Assembly: GCF_027943255.1 (NCBI RefSeq)
Contig: NC_072896.1
Span: 30,654,501-30,718,500, forward strand
Source: Anastrepha obliqua
Lineage: Eukaryota; Arthropoda; Insecta; Diptera; Tephritidae
Length of the DNA stretch: 64,000 bases
Reading direction: 5' to 3'
A model generated the notes under the pieces. The model was not told where the DNA came from. It made no database searches and worked only from the letters and a program-made list of their open reading frames with translations. Made by a program: the position numbers and the translations under genes. This document shows positions 44,578 to 56,560 of the stretch, one piece after another (position 1 is the stretch's first letter; each line of letters begins with the position of its first letter).

Positions 44578-45028
44578 TATAAGTCCAATTTTAAAGTTTT
44601 CTATAAAAATTAAAAAAGTTCTAGAAAATTTTCATCCTATTGTAATGACTGTTAACCTCAATCTCTGCGCATTTGCTCTCTATAAAAAATTTCGCGCATT
44701 CGTCGTATGAAGCAAATGCATAAGATTACGAAGGGAAAATTTATAAAAAATCAAAGGGATTTTCTAGCGACTTAGAAGTTGCACTTTATTACTAAAATTT
44801 GATAAGCTATAACTATACTAAGAATCTTTCTAGAAATTCTAGGAATGAATAATACTTTTATAAAAAAAAAATAATGAAATAAAAGCAATAACTTCTTAGG
44901 CCAAATAATAATTTTACCATGGTTTTTTTTTACTGATAATAAATAAACAAATATATTTTAAGTGAAATAGTTTTAGTTTCGAGAAAAAAGCGTTTAGAAA
45001 CTTCTCGTTCGAAATTCAATCTAAGGTA

Positions 45029-46266
45029 CACTCGAAGTGGAACCAACTTCAGACCGCTGTCCGTCTGTTAGTAAGGTAAATAATAGTCCAGAGCATTGTT
45101 TACAAGCGCGCGGAAGCATTTTGCCGTGAGTAAACGCGAAAAAAAAAATCAGTAATGGATTGCAATATATTTGGCTGGAAAATCACAACCAGCGATTATT
45201 CGTGAGCTCGAGCACCTTGAAGTGAATAAAGTTTTTTTTATCGCACCTTTACTCGTTACTGTGATACTGGTAGCATCGCGAAACGTCATGGAGGATGTCA
45301 TCAAAAGACTGCAACGTCGCCTGAAATGGTACAACTGAAGAAGCGACTTGAGCGAAATCCTCGACGAAGTGCCAATTAAATGGCGAACAACTGAAAATAT
45401 CTGACCGTAGCATCCGCCGCACACTGGAAAATGATTTCAAAGTCAAGCGTTACAAGATTCCAAAGGCGCACCATCTCACACCAAAGCAGCAACAAGTCAG
45501 ACTTCAGAGGGCGAAGGAGTTGCTTCGCTTACCGAAAGCGGCCAATTTCCGAACATTGTGTTTTCTGACGAGAAAATTTTTCAAATTGAGCAATTCGTGA
45601 ACTCCCTAAGCGATAGGGTATATTTGACCGACTGTTCATATGAGAATTTGAGTCATCGATTGGTCACCAGGGGGCAGTACCCGCCACAGGCAATGGTTTA
45701 GGCCGCTGCAACTGCAGATGGGCGCTCTCCAATCGTTTTGTTTCAGCCTGGCGTCAAGGTAAATGCGAAATATTATCGAGAAAGTATTCTGGTCGTTGCT
45801 TTGAAGTTGTGGACAGACAAACATTTGAGTGGCACACCATGGTCGTTTCAACAGGACTTGGTACCGTCTCACAAAGACCGAGAATGGCTAAAAAACAACA
45901 TTCCGAACTTCATAACGTGCAGGCAATGGCTATCAAATTCACCAGACGTGAATCCGATGGATTATTCCCTTTGGGCCGTTTTGGTGAACAAGGTCCGAAC
46001 TAGAAGATTCACTAGTCTCAAGGCGCTAAAAAAGCCATTGCCCGCGTGTGGGCCAAAATACCTGCAAGCCACGTTCGGTCAGCTTGTGATTCATTTCTGG
46101 ACCGGATCAAAGTCATAGTCAAGGCAAAAGGTGGTCATATCGAGCGAGAATAAATTGATTCTTAATTTTGTAATATATTATTTTCACACATTTTTTACTT
46201 TGAATTGAATAAAAGTAATTTTCCAAACTAAATTTATGGCCTTTTTAATTGGTTACACTTCGAGTG
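45029..46266 (+). mobile_element. Inactive Tc1/mariner-superfamily element
   Basis: The left end CACTCGAAGTGGAACC mirrors the right end GGTTACACTTCGAGTG. A TA precedes the left end; the right duplication is not visible. Transposase pieces on the plus strand include ELEHLEVNKVFFYRTF (N-terminal), FSDEKIFQIEQF, PWSFQQDLVPSHKDREW and SNSPDVNPMDYSLWAV, i.e. three Asp-bearing motifs. There are stops, including TAG near 45700, and frame changes. Confidence 0.85.
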
Positions 46267-46289
46267 CCGGTCCCTGTAGAATTTCGAAA

Positions 46290-46400
46290 GGCCCATAAAA
46301 TTCATATGCCAAGGTTTGGATATATTTACAGCAACAACTATATTTATACAATGGATATATTACATCAATATTTTTACCAGTTTCGACTATTTTTCTTTGT
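46290..46400. repeat. Dispersed repeat, copy at 46.3 kb
   Basis: This is the partner of 43715-43835: CATATGCCAAGGTTTGGATA followed by the same ATATTTACA and ATTTATACAA course. It directly follows the right end of the Tc1-like element. Confidence 0.7.
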
Positions 46401-47230
46401 TTTTGGTTTTTTTTGTTGCAATTTCTATATTTTTTTCATTAAATTATTGCTTATTGCCCCACAAAAATTATTACATATATATACAATTGTAAATTTTTAT
46501 ACAAAATTTAAACAAATTTTTCATCACAATTTCACGGCTTTTAACTGAAATCTGTGAAAGGTTTCTGGTACGGAAATTGACGGCTTTGCGCATTTTCTCC
46601 TTATAAAAATTTATTTTTTTCTTATTGGCAATAAATAAATATGAATAAATTTCAAGTTAAATGGCCAAGTATTTTTTAATCTATGAGTTTGGCGGACATC
46701 GTTTCGACAAAAAAAAACCGTTTAAATTTTTCAGTGTATCGCAGATTTCTTAAAAGACTCTCGCAAGGGACTAAGAGGAGCTGCACCATAACTCAAAATG
46801 TGGGAGTTTGAATATCGTTTCTTCTTTATTCTTTAAGTACGCCTTTTTTTAGTATTTATGCATCTCTTAAGCAAAAAAAAATTGATTTTTAATTAGAAAT
46901 TCTAGAGAGATTTATCTTGCACTTTACTTTACCCAAATTTATATACTTGAAAAAATTTGCAAAAACCTGATCACAATTTTTGGACATTTGTTGAAATTAG
47001 CAATTTTTCTTAAGTTCTTTGAAAAGGTTAGAAGTTTAGTTCTACGCATATTTCATAATAGTAGCTATATTTTTATAATAAATTAACAAGAACAAGAACA
47101 AGAAGAATTTGCTTAAACAAATTCCTGTGGTTACTCCAAGAAGTTTCCAATAAAAATAGAAAACTCGTCCTGAGCTTTCATATGGCCTGATGATTCTAAG
47201 ATTTGTTTAGGCGTACAGAGTAACATCTAA
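46401..47230. other. Intron 1 stretch, nothing recognised
   Basis: AT-rich sequence with no named element. Confidence 0.5.
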
Positions 47231-47268
47231 GTCGCGTAAGCGATTAAAGCGCCAATTAAGAAGAAGAA
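47231..47268 (+). mobile_element. Tiny RTE 3' tail insertion
   Basis: GTCGCGTAAGCGATTA, then GCGCCAATTAAGAAGAAG: the last ~38 bases of the RTE, an extreme 5' truncation. Confidence 0.75.
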
Positions 47269-47489
47269 TGTTTTTGACATCAAAAATTTTTTACAAAAAT
47301 TTTTAAATATTGTTGTTTCAAAGAAGAAGAGCAAACATAGATAACTACAAGGGTTAACAGATTTTCCAACAATTTTAATCAGAAAATTCCTATAAACTTT
47401 AAAGCCCAAGCTATCACAAATAATCAGGAAATTAATTCTACAGAAAACTATTTTCACTTAAAATGGTTTCCCAGGTAAATGCAGCCACT

Positions 47490-47640
47490 AAATATCAATG
47501 AGACTGTGGGAAGCGACTCTTTAACAAGAGACAGTGGGAAGGGAAGCGACAGTGGGAGGGGAAGCTACTCTTTAACAAGAGACAGTCGGAGGGGAAGCGA
47601 CAGTGGGAAGGGAAGCGTCTCTTTAACAAGCCCTTAATAC
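47490..47640. repeat. Minisatellite of GGGAAGCGACAGTGGGA type
   Basis: Alternating blocks CTCTTTAACAAGAGACAGT and GGGAAGCGACAGTGGGA repeat about 2.5 times in 150 bp. The region is GC-rich compared with its surroundings. Confidence 0.85.
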
Positions 47641-49139
47641 GATTGCAAAACACTTGTTACAAATTAAAGCCACTTACTTTAACTTGCCATGGAAAATTCC
47701 ACGGTTCAAGTAGAAATATTTAATTTTCAAATAATTTCCTGGTATGGTGAAAAATGTGATAAAAAAAGTCGGAAAAAAGAATAAAAATCAGGTGCAATAA
47801 AAACATGAAAACAAACTTCCTTAAATGCAACTATTAAAATGCCGCAAATATAAAATATTTTTTTTTTTTTTTTTATAATATATACGTACATACATACGTG
47901 GAGCATTTTCTGTATACATAGATTCCGTTATTTTTTTTTTTGTAATTTTTTTCATTTTTTTTTTTTGTTGCATTATAGAAAGTGAACGATTTAAGAGATT
48001 TTCCATTTTCTCACACAAGACCGCAAATATGTGCCCACACATACATACATAAATACCTACATTCATACAAATAAATGTAGCATTTTTGCCACACAATTGC
48101 ATGCTCGTATGCATGTGTGTTAGTGTGCTTGTGTGTTTGCCTTCGAGGCCAATAGGTGTTGCACCGGAATGGTTGAGGTTGAAAGAGAAATTGTTGCAAC
48201 CTAATCGATTGCCGTCGACGCCACCAGCCACCAGCCTCGCTCCAACCCGCATCATTCCCCAACCAACCACTACTAACTGCAACTATACCACAATTTTCTC
48301 AATGCCATTCATTGTAATTGTTGTAATTTCTATTGTTGCTCTAATGCTAGTTTTTTTACCCTTATTGTTTTTGTTTTTCTTGTTGCCACATTGCTTTGTT
48401 ACGCTTTAGTTTGCCACAAGCGTCTACATTTGCAGTTTTGTTGTTGTTAACGTTGTTGTTGCTTTTGGTTAGCGACGCTTCAACTGAAATGTGGCTGTCA
48501 GCTCTGAGCAATGCGCGCTTTATAACCGTATTAGCAACAACAACAACAACAGCAGCAGCAGAAGTAAAGAAATAGCCACCATCTCTGCTCGTTAGTTCGC
48601 TTGGCAGCCAGCCTTGCTAACTGGCGGCTACTCCACGCTGAAGATGCAAACTATTTTTGGGTTAGTAGGTTGCGCGCATAGCTAGCACGTTATTGTTGTT
48701 GTGGTTGCTATTAATGTTGCATTTTGCAAGCAAAACAAATGTATGAATTGCAGTTTTGTGCTACTTGAGTCTAGCGAGCGGGCACTACCGAGACGTCTGA
48801 TTTCGCGACTGACATTTGTGACTGACCGACTGACTCCTTGATTGCCTGGATGACTTCTAAATGGGAGTAGATATCTTGTTGCAGTTGCATTTAGTAGCAA
48901 AAATTCGCTTCAAAATTTAAGCTGCGCAACACTGAGTTTAGGAAAAAATTTCGCGCATTCGTTGTAGGGAAAAAATGCACAACACCGTCAGGGAGAAATA
49001 GTATCAAAAATCATAGAGAATTTTTAGTCACTTCAAATTTGAACTTAAATGTATACCCAAATATTTCTTTTAAAAATTCTATTTAAAAAAAAATATTTCT
49101 TTTTATAAATCTTCTACAGAGTTAGAAACTTTGATTTAC
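47641..49139. other. Intron 1 stretch, no supported gene
   Basis: Probably original intron sequence, with poly-A/T runs near 47860-47970 and CAA/CAG runs near 48535-48560. Segment 48940-49030 resembles 44680-44770. Confidence 0.45.
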
Positions 49140-49388
49140 ATGATATTTATTGCAACTTAGACGTGAACATTCTGTGCGTCGATTTCAAGCAAGCTTTTGA
49201 CAGAGTTCTCCAAGACAAAATCCTCAGAAATCCTAGAAGCGCTTGCCGACTTGGATGTCAGCGAAAAACTCATTCAGTTGGTAACGGCAACTCTGACTAA
49301 CACTACTGGAAAAGTAGTTGTACAACAAACAGTGTCAAAGCCTTTGGAAATTTTCTGTGGCATAAAACAAGGCGACTCGCTTTCTACG
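49140..49388 (+). mobile_element. LINE reverse-transcriptase fragment
   Basis: Frames read NILCVDFKQAFDR (RT core), then LADLDVSEKLIQLVTATLTN and IFCGIKQGDSLST (the GxxQGDxLSP block). A frameshift lies between them. It is cut at 49389 by another element. Confidence 0.75.
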
Positions 49389-49935
49389 AGGTGTGTTCAA
49401 AAAGTATCGCGAATTTTGAGTTTTCGCAAGTTACGTATATTTGAATTTTGATTTTTTTGTGGCGATACTAACATATCTCATGTCTCTCACTCATGCCGAC
49501 GAGTTCGGCCATTTTGAATGTTCAGTTAATTATTGATAGCTGCTTTGCTTGCACGTTTTCGGCTCGTCTTCGATTTTTACCTATTCAAAAAGATGGATCA
49601 AAGAACTGTATCAAATTTTGTGTGAAAAACGAAATCAAGTGCACTGATGCATTCCGAATGTTGACTGTGTCATACGGAGAAGCTACTTTGGACCTAAGCA
49701 ACGTTTATCGGTGGTACGAAATGTTCTCAGAAGGCCGAAAAGATGTGAACGAGGAAAAGCGTACCGGACGCCCCAGCACTTCAATAATAGCACTGGCGTC
49801 GTAGCCCTTGAGTGGGACTATTACGCAGCAAAAGGCAGAACGAAATATATCTTGAAGTTACAAGAAAAAACCGGTTCTGTTTTTCTGACACAGACTGTAT
49901 GTCTAAACTCTAATAACCAACACATAAACTGTTGA
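49389..49935 (+). mobile_element. Mariner-like 5' part inserted in the LINE
   Basis: The insert begins GGTGTGTTCAAAAAGTATCG, a plausible terminal repeat, and encodes IKFCVKNEIKCTDAFRMLTV, VYRWYEMFSEGRKDVNEEKR and TGRPSTS, the DNA-binding half of a mariner-like transposase. The catalytic half and right end are not found; the right boundary is uncertain. Confidence 0.6.
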
Positions 49936-50311
49936 GATGTTCTTGAAAACTGAATTCCTAATTGTCATGAGATCAGCTGTATTTTTGCTGAAAAATATCG
50001 AGCTTGAAGATCTTTTGAGTACCGTTCCTACGTTAGTCGATTCTACGTTACCGGAACGACCCGAATTTATATCTGGCCAAGGACTGCCACTCCAGCAGCA
50101 TTTCCCGTATATGTACGGGTCAATACACCAATGACCGCAAAAACCTGCGGCAATGGAAACTCCATCAATTAAGGCCGATGAACAATCTTAAGTCAGTCGA
50201 CTAAAAAAACAAAAAAAAAAATGTAGCTGCTGTTTGGAACACTTAATGCAGCCGGGTAAGCAACCGCTCATAGGATACTTCTCTATTTATTAAAAAATAA
50301 AATAAATAAAT
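49936..50311. repeat. Probable retroelement 3' fragment
   Basis: The part at about 50030-50120 (GATTCTACGTTACC... CAGCAGCATTTCCCG) has the look of a fly LINE 3' UTR, by general impression only. The rest is unrecognised. Confidence 0.25.
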
Positions 50312-50522
50312 AATTGTCGCGTAGACTTCTGTTAGGTGTTCGGCCGAGCTCCTTCTCCTATTTGTAGAGTGCATTTTGGTGTTGTTCCACAAAGGGAGGC
50401 ATTTCCACAGTTTTATGCCGACACCGAAGGGCAGCTATTTTTTATGAGGACCTTTTTCAATACAATCGGAGCTTTACCGTTGCCTGCCGAGACCATTTCC
50501 ATCGGCTACGGCGGCCACCATG
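50312..50522 (-). mobile_element. tRNA-derived SINE, copy 5 (head damaged)
   Basis: AATAATTGTCGCGTAGACTT, the CCGAGCTCCTTCTCC block and the GGGAGGCATTTCCACAGTTT block follow the family order. The B-box region is deleted but CGGCTACGGCGGCC of the head remains. The tail is ATTT-repeat-like on the minus strand. Confidence 0.8.
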
Positions 50523-50539
50523 AGCAATCCTACGTCGGC

Positions 50540-50880
50540 GACAATCCTCCTTCCTAAACAGATAGCTAACTATTTTTTTGACAGCCGTACAATATTTCTT
50601 ATTTTCCAAAATTCCATTAAGATAAGACCGCAAAATGCTTGCGGTCCCAAAGGAATAGCGAATGAATGCTTATTTTGCCAGTTCATCGGCATATCAAGCC
50701 TAGCCTAGTAAGCTAACCAACATACGGCGTTTCTCTGAAATGGCTTTCATTTACTGGTTTAGATTCACGAATCTCTTTGCTTGATATTACCAAGCCGACA
50801 GAGAAGTAGGAGCTTGACTAATTTGTATGCTATAAATGGAGCCTCTGGATTGTTCAGCGCTTTCTCTATTACAGCTGTTG
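50540..50880 (-). mobile_element. RNase H-type LINE remnant
   Basis: The minus strand retains a YADELAK-like motif near 50680-50700, as in RNase H ends of other LINEs here, with stops around it. It is old and partial. Confidence 0.35.
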
Positions 50881-50959
50881 CATAGAGCTGGGATGTCTCG
50901 AAAAAGTCATCCATAATGGACAATACCATTTTCGTCTATGCGAAATCTCTACACGCCCG

Positions 50960-51990
50960 CTTAGGTAGGTAGGTGAAATCCTTGAAGTGCCGGTCTGGCA
51001 CTCCTCAAGTAGCACTGAAGCGCCGTTTTGATACCATTGTGAGAACTCCAACAAGCAGATATCTACATCTAGCCAGAGCTGTTGAAATAATGGAGAAGAT
51101 TGATGGGATTTAGGGTGGTGCACTGCCCCAGGCTGTCGAAGAAAGGAGCACCCAGTGACCTTAGTAGTCTAGCTGCCAATCCCGGACACTTACAGAGTAA
51201 GTGATCAACTGCCTCATTCTCTGAAAGGAGGTCCCCACAGCTTTTGCAATGGGGGTCAAATGGTAACCCTAGCTTTTACGCGTGTGTGTCGATCGTCCAG
51301 TGACCGGTAAACACAGCTACGAGTTTGTAAATTGAATGGCGAGGAGTCCAAAGGACTTTCTGAGTCCTTCGTATATCATATTGGGGCCAAAGGGTTTTCG
51401 AAATCGCACATGAAGAAATGGAGCTCCATTTTTTCTGTGCTTTCCTGAGAAATAATTTGTGCAGTTCCCCTTTAACTGTCAGGGGGATGCCGATGACCGG
51501 GTAGGAGGTCTCTGGGGCCAATTCAGTCCTCTTCCTGGCAAGCTCATCAGCAATTTCATATCCCTCTATGTTCCTATGTCCTGGAACCCAGATCAGAGAA
51601 ACGTTATATTACCTGCACACCGAAGAGATTTGATCTCTTCCTTACAGGAGTTTACTAATTTCGTTCTGCACCATGACGTCGTCAGAGCCTTAATCGCTAC
51701 TTGGCTATCGGAGAAAATGTTAATATCTCCCTCGCTCCAGCGCTCATCTCCGCTCCTCGCACATCTGCTTGAAAAAAACTAGCAGTTCGGCAGTTTAAAG
51801 GAGATAGATAAATCGGCTGTTTTAGAGAAAACCCCTGCTCCGACTCCCGATTCCATCTTGGAACCGTCAGTGAAGACAGAGGTGCCAGCTTCGGTGCAGA
51901 TTTTCGCTTTTCGCTCGCTTAACTTAACTCAAATTTGTTTGCTTTAGTGTCAGGGTTGGCGAGGATAACATCTCCAATATTGGTATTAAT
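50960..51990 (-). mobile_element. RNase H-type LINE 3' part, family B copy 3
   Basis: Minus-strand frames include an RNase H end, GIPLTVKGELHKLFLRKAQK, KLVAVFTGHWTIDTHA and the knuckle CKSCGDLLSENEAVDHLLCK, then GAPFFDS and the 3' UTR. Motifs match copy 1 at 22480-22880. It is the longest copy of the family in the window and carries stops. Confidence 0.8.
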
Positions 51991-52741
51991 GTAACTAATA
52001 TTTTATTAATAATAATATTCGTATAGATTAGCAGCGTCGAACGGAAATGAGTTATTTGTTTTTCCGCAAAAGCCGGCAAACGCATTTCAATATCATCTAC
52101 GCGGTTAGCAATAATTTTCTCAGCGATTTTGTTTCGGAAATCACTTTTGCAGTATTCCCCATTTCCCACTACTATTTGTTATATGTGAAAAAAAAAAAAA
52201 TATATGTATACGTACATACGTTCATCAACAGCCTACATGATGTAAGTCATTAGGCCAATAGGCGTAATAAATTCTTTTTAATTGAGGATGCCGTCAGACA
52301 CATCGCATCACATCAGACTGCAAAATCAATTCGCCGTAACTCACTTCATTCCAACGAATCACATTTTACACCTATTTCTATCAACTTATGTGTATATACA
52401 TGTGTGTGTGTGTGTGTGTATGTGTATGTTTCTCCCACCTATTTAAATGACAACTATTAAAAATTGATGACTCGTCACCATCTGGCTCATTGCAATTTAC
52501 TGCCACGTTGGAGGCACTTTTCACAGACAATTAACTGCTTCCTTTGCGATTGAAGCGATTATGAAAAATATTTAATGAATTTATAAAATAGAGCCGCACA
52601 AATATATTTACAACAACAAATGGAGAGAAACTCTAATTTTAATATCTCTATCACTTACGAAGGATAAGTTTGGGAGTTTTGTTATAGCTGGATGATTTTT
52701 TTTGGAGATTTGAGTTTATTGGTTGTAGTATCAAAGAAGTT
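51991..52741. other. Intron 1 stretch with a GT microsatellite
   Basis: A GT run lies at about 52403-52428. Nothing else was recognised. Confidence 0.5.
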
Positions 52742-53800
52742 GTGGTTTAGATTAGATTAAATAAGATTTGTGAAGGGTGGGCCAAGTCAGGAAGACCATT
52801 GTAATACAACCAGAATAGATTGCAGTAGAAAGGATAGAGAGACAGGATAGATACAAAATTGATGGTAAAACCCTCAAATTGGGATTGAGGCCACTATTCA
52901 GCGAATCTCTTAGATTCGTTGTTGGATTTTAAGAGACATGGAAGAGGAAGAATACCAATTTTATCCATACTCAGTACATCGCAACCCAATATCCCACGTC
53001 TGATTCTAGAAAACGCCAAAAAGCTATAGAGAAAATGAGCTGCACTGCCCTTATTCTGAAGACAGGATAGGCATATTGGGTCAATGATTCGCATGGTAGC
53101 CATATGCTGATCACAGGCGGTGTGACCTATGATTACATCCACTATTACTCTCAGGTCCTTTCTAATATGTTTTAAGAGAAAGTTTGCTAGTTTCCTGTTT
53201 GGTTCGTTCACAAAACATTTACTCTACTCTGCATGCGTTCAACTCAGACTATTTTCTTTCATAGGTAGACCTCATGAAGTCGTCAATCCATAGTTGAATC
53301 GATGCAGACTCAACACCTAGAAAGGGTTCAGGGCCTAGTGGTATGCTTGCAGTGCCTTCATTAGCCAGTTTAACAGCAAACCTGTAATACCGCAGAGTCC
53401 AGGCACTCAAATAAGACAAACATTGTTGTGTTTTCCAATACTTCAGTTCAGTTTTGTCTAACATTCACAGACTAATTTCGAAGAGCAGTGTGGTTTGCAA
53501 GGGCTTTTAGTGCAGTTCGACTGTCACTACAAATTTCAATACTACTACCCGGCCACTTTTTTTTTCAATTTGCCAGTGTACTGCAACGGACCTACGCCAG
53601 GTCTAAGTGTGTCATATGGGCATTCACCAGATGCTGTATTTAAGCTGGCATAGACTTCCGTTAGTAATATCATAGCGATCTCTCTCATCATCATCACTAG
53701 TTTTGGATCCATCGGTGTAGAGAGTATGCTGAAATCCCGTTAATGGGTTCTCCGAACTTACCCATTGATCTCTATCTGGGATCGAAACATCATATTTTCT
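52742..53800 (-). mobile_element. RNase H-type LINE 3' part, family C
   Basis: The minus strand shows a TDGSKT-like RNase H start near 53700, EGTASIPLGPEPFLGVESAS at 53249-53464, and the knuckle CLSCLQNKGSAAHFLYSFLA at 52894-53211. The 3' UTR ends near a GATTAGATTA tract at 52750. A foreign piece lies at about 53570-53660. Confidence 0.75.
53575..53660 (+). mobile_element. LINE 3'-end scrap inside the family C LINE
   Basis: It contains CAGGTCTAAGTGTGTC, matching the end of the LINE at 54571-55385 (AAAGGTCTAAGTGTGTC at about 55352). It interrupts the RNase H frame of the host LINE. Confidence 0.5.
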
Positions 53801-54065
53801 ACCGAAGCTAACTTAAGTAAATTTTGGGGTATTTGTAATATATTATATCTGGGAGTAGAGAAGCATTAATTCATCCGAAAAATCTAATATTTCATATCCG
53901 ATAGTTCGAATAAATTGGATAAGCGAATGCGGTTAATGTCCGCAGAAATACTTTCGATAAATTTCGGAAATTGAAATACATTTTTTAGCTGAATTACTGC
54001 TACCATTTGAAAATGCGCAGGTTCGAATTTTTGCGCATGAAGCACCAAAAGGATTGAACAATTTT

Positions 54066-54122
54066 TTTCTAATAGCGGTAGCCTCACGCCACAAATGGAA
54101 GCAGGGACTCGGCTAAACAACA
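54066..54122 (+). mobile_element. tRNA-derived SINE, small old copy 6
   Basis: The complement reads GTTTAGCCGAGTCCCTGC, CATTTGTGGCGTG and GCTATTAGAAAAAA, body blocks of the SINE with deletions. Orientation is opposite to copies 1-5. Confidence 0.5.
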
Positions 54123-54540
54123 AAAAAGGGTTTACTTGTAATGTCTCCTAACGTACACTTCTATTGCGGGACTCCTCCATATATATCTATACCAAATCTT
54201 ATGTATGCAAAAAAGTTACCCTCTTTTGAGTGGACTCGTTGGACGGACAAGGTGAGTGGCAATGAGTATCCACCTAAGGGAGGTTTCAATGTATATATAC
54301 ATTTATATAAAGTTAAAATTTCCTAGCATGCCAAAACAACAAATCAATTTTCTCTTACCCTAAAAGGATGTTGGATGACGTGAGCTATCATAAATAATGG
54401 TCTAAAAAAGCCACAATAAATCTTCTTCCACAAAATTGTTTTTCAATCCGTCAGCTCAAGGTTATATTGCTCTAGTAGTGCATAATATTCTTTCAACTCG
54501 CGAAATAGTGGTTTCAAAACCTTTGAGAACTTCCTATTAC

Positions 54541-56560
54541 TAGGTTGTTCAATAAGTTTTGTGGTCCGATAGGTGAGATTAGGTTGACCTGGCTGGCTGA
54601 AATATGTCACATAGACCTACTGGTCCTTAGTGTTACCAGATGGAGCTGGAGCTTTACGTATCTTTGCCTTATCTGCCTCTTTGGGAATCTAAGTAAATTC
54701 TGCAGCTCTAACCCCGAAAGGCATTCTAATTGCTCATATTGTAGAGCTCCTAAGCATTTCATTTGGTTCTAGCTAACGCAGGGCAAGTCGATAAGCGGCA
54801 GTTCGATAAGAAAAACTCAATTGTATGGTTTGAACTGTAAGGCGGATGAACTTGCACGAACCGGTACAACGCTCGATCTCGAACCGGATATGGCGCTGAT
54901 ACCCATGCCCATAGCCACTTGTAAATTACTTATAGACAGGGAAACCATCAAAAAGGTAAATACAAGCTGGCAAAACCTCACAACATGCGAACTAAGCAGA
55001 CAGACATGGCCGAACTGGAACAGCGGTCGATCGAAGATCTTGCTAAGATTTAACAGAGAAGCTATAGGAAAAATGATAGATGTAGCTAGAAGGTTAGAAC
55101 TCCCGTACTTCGATTTCTGTAGAAGCTGTATTAATACAGAAGTAGAGGAAACAGTCAGACACCTTCTATGTGAGTGTGAAAGCCTAGCTATGAGAAGGCT
55201 GCGCACTCTTGATACAGCATTTCTAACCGATGTACCGGACATAGCCGATCTAAAACTAACGAAGCTCTGCTCGTTTATTAAAGCAACCGGATGGTTTGAA
55301 AGGGAACACGTAAAGTAAGGATAAGCTCCAGTGGTATCACAATGGGCCTGCGAAAGGTCTAAGTGTGTCTTTATGACAACCACCCCACCTACCTATGGTT
55401 TGAAATGCACTTTATTATTCAGTATACAGGTAGGCCCCCTAAACATTAATACACTGGTTTCAACGAGATTCAAATATTTATGAACTCCTTCGCTGAAGTG
55501 AGAATCTGGAAGGGCTGCAAAATACGCTTCTTCAACTGTTATGACCTCATCGTTTAATAAAATCGCTTTCCACCTTTGAATTTATTTTTGGCCTGGAAAC
55601 AGATAGAAGTCATCGAGGGCCAAATATGGTGAATACAGTGGATGCTCCAACAATTCGAACTTTAATGCATGGATTTTTGCCAATGTCATAAAAGCGGTGC
55701 ATTGTCTCGATAAAAAGGTTTTTTTTCTTTTACAAACTGTGTCTTTTTTCACGAAATTTTCCTTCCTTTTCTAGTCTAAAAAGTTACTCTGATATTCAAA
55801 TTTTTTTGTCTTTACCAGTTTGCAAGTAATCCACAAACAAACTTCTATTCGCATCCGCAAAAACTGATGTTAACACCTTCTTGGCCCATTTTTGGACACG
55901 AACTCGTTTCTGAGTCGAAGAATTAGGTTCGCACCACTTTTGAGTCTATTGCTTTGATTTAGGATCATAGTGATAGCCCCAAGTTTCATCTGTAGTGACG
56001 CAAAATATCCACTCTTTCCTTTCGAAAACGCTCTAAATGTCCCTGAACGCATTCGAATGTGTTTTTGTTCGATTGTTAGCGAAGGCGGCGTTCATTGTGC
56101 ACACCCATTGTGAAACCCAATACTTCAGTCAAAATATTGCTTACATTGCTCAATGAGATGCCTAGGTACGATTTCCTGTATTTTTTCTACGATTTCTGGT
56201 GTTGTTGCTGGTTTTGGACGTTCGAGGTCGGTCAAGGTTTTGGTCACCTTCAAGGCTTGTACGACCACATTTAAACTCAGTAACCTGTCTTTCTACTGTA
56301 CTAATTGATAGCGAAGAGTCTTGATATACTTTCAGCACTCGTTCGTAAAATTCCTTTGCTTTTAATCCTTTCAAAAATAAAATTTGATTTTTCCCGTTGT
56401 TGAAAATACTGCGAAAATCGACGTGTGGAATTGTAAGTGGAATGCACAATAAATAAAAACAGGTTGAAATGAAACTTCACATTCGTTCATATGAGGAGTT
56501 TACCAACATAACACAAAATAAATTTGGCTGGTAACAACGCACTCGCTTATGGAACCGCAA
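54541..56560 (-). mobile_element. Old mariner carrying a LINE insert
   Basis: The left end TAGGTTGTTCAATAAGTTTT mirrors AAAACTTATTGAATCACG near 56558. The transposase is on the minus strand: FLKGLKAKEFYERVLKVYQD, TEFKCGRTSLEGDQNLDRPR (DNA-binding part) at 56162-56449, then many broken frames to about 55400. The LINE at 54571-55385 lies just inside its left end. Inactive. Confidence 0.75.
54571..55385 (+). mobile_element. RNase H-type LINE 3' end, family A
   Basis: An open frame at 54821-55315 reads CKADELARTGTTLDLEPD (RNase H end), IPMPIATCKLLIDRETIKKV, LLRFNREAIGKMID and the knuckle CRSCINTEVEETVRHLLCEC, then stops. The zinc-knuckle part is intact and well preserved. Upstream sequence (54571-54800) is less clear and may be a second LINE piece. 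It is the same family as 12405-13140. Confidence 0.8.

Noticed and set aside
47490..47640. CRISPR-like alternation of repeats and spacers
   Set aside because: The alternating blocks are themselves repeats, there is no unique spacer, and the genome is eukaryotic.
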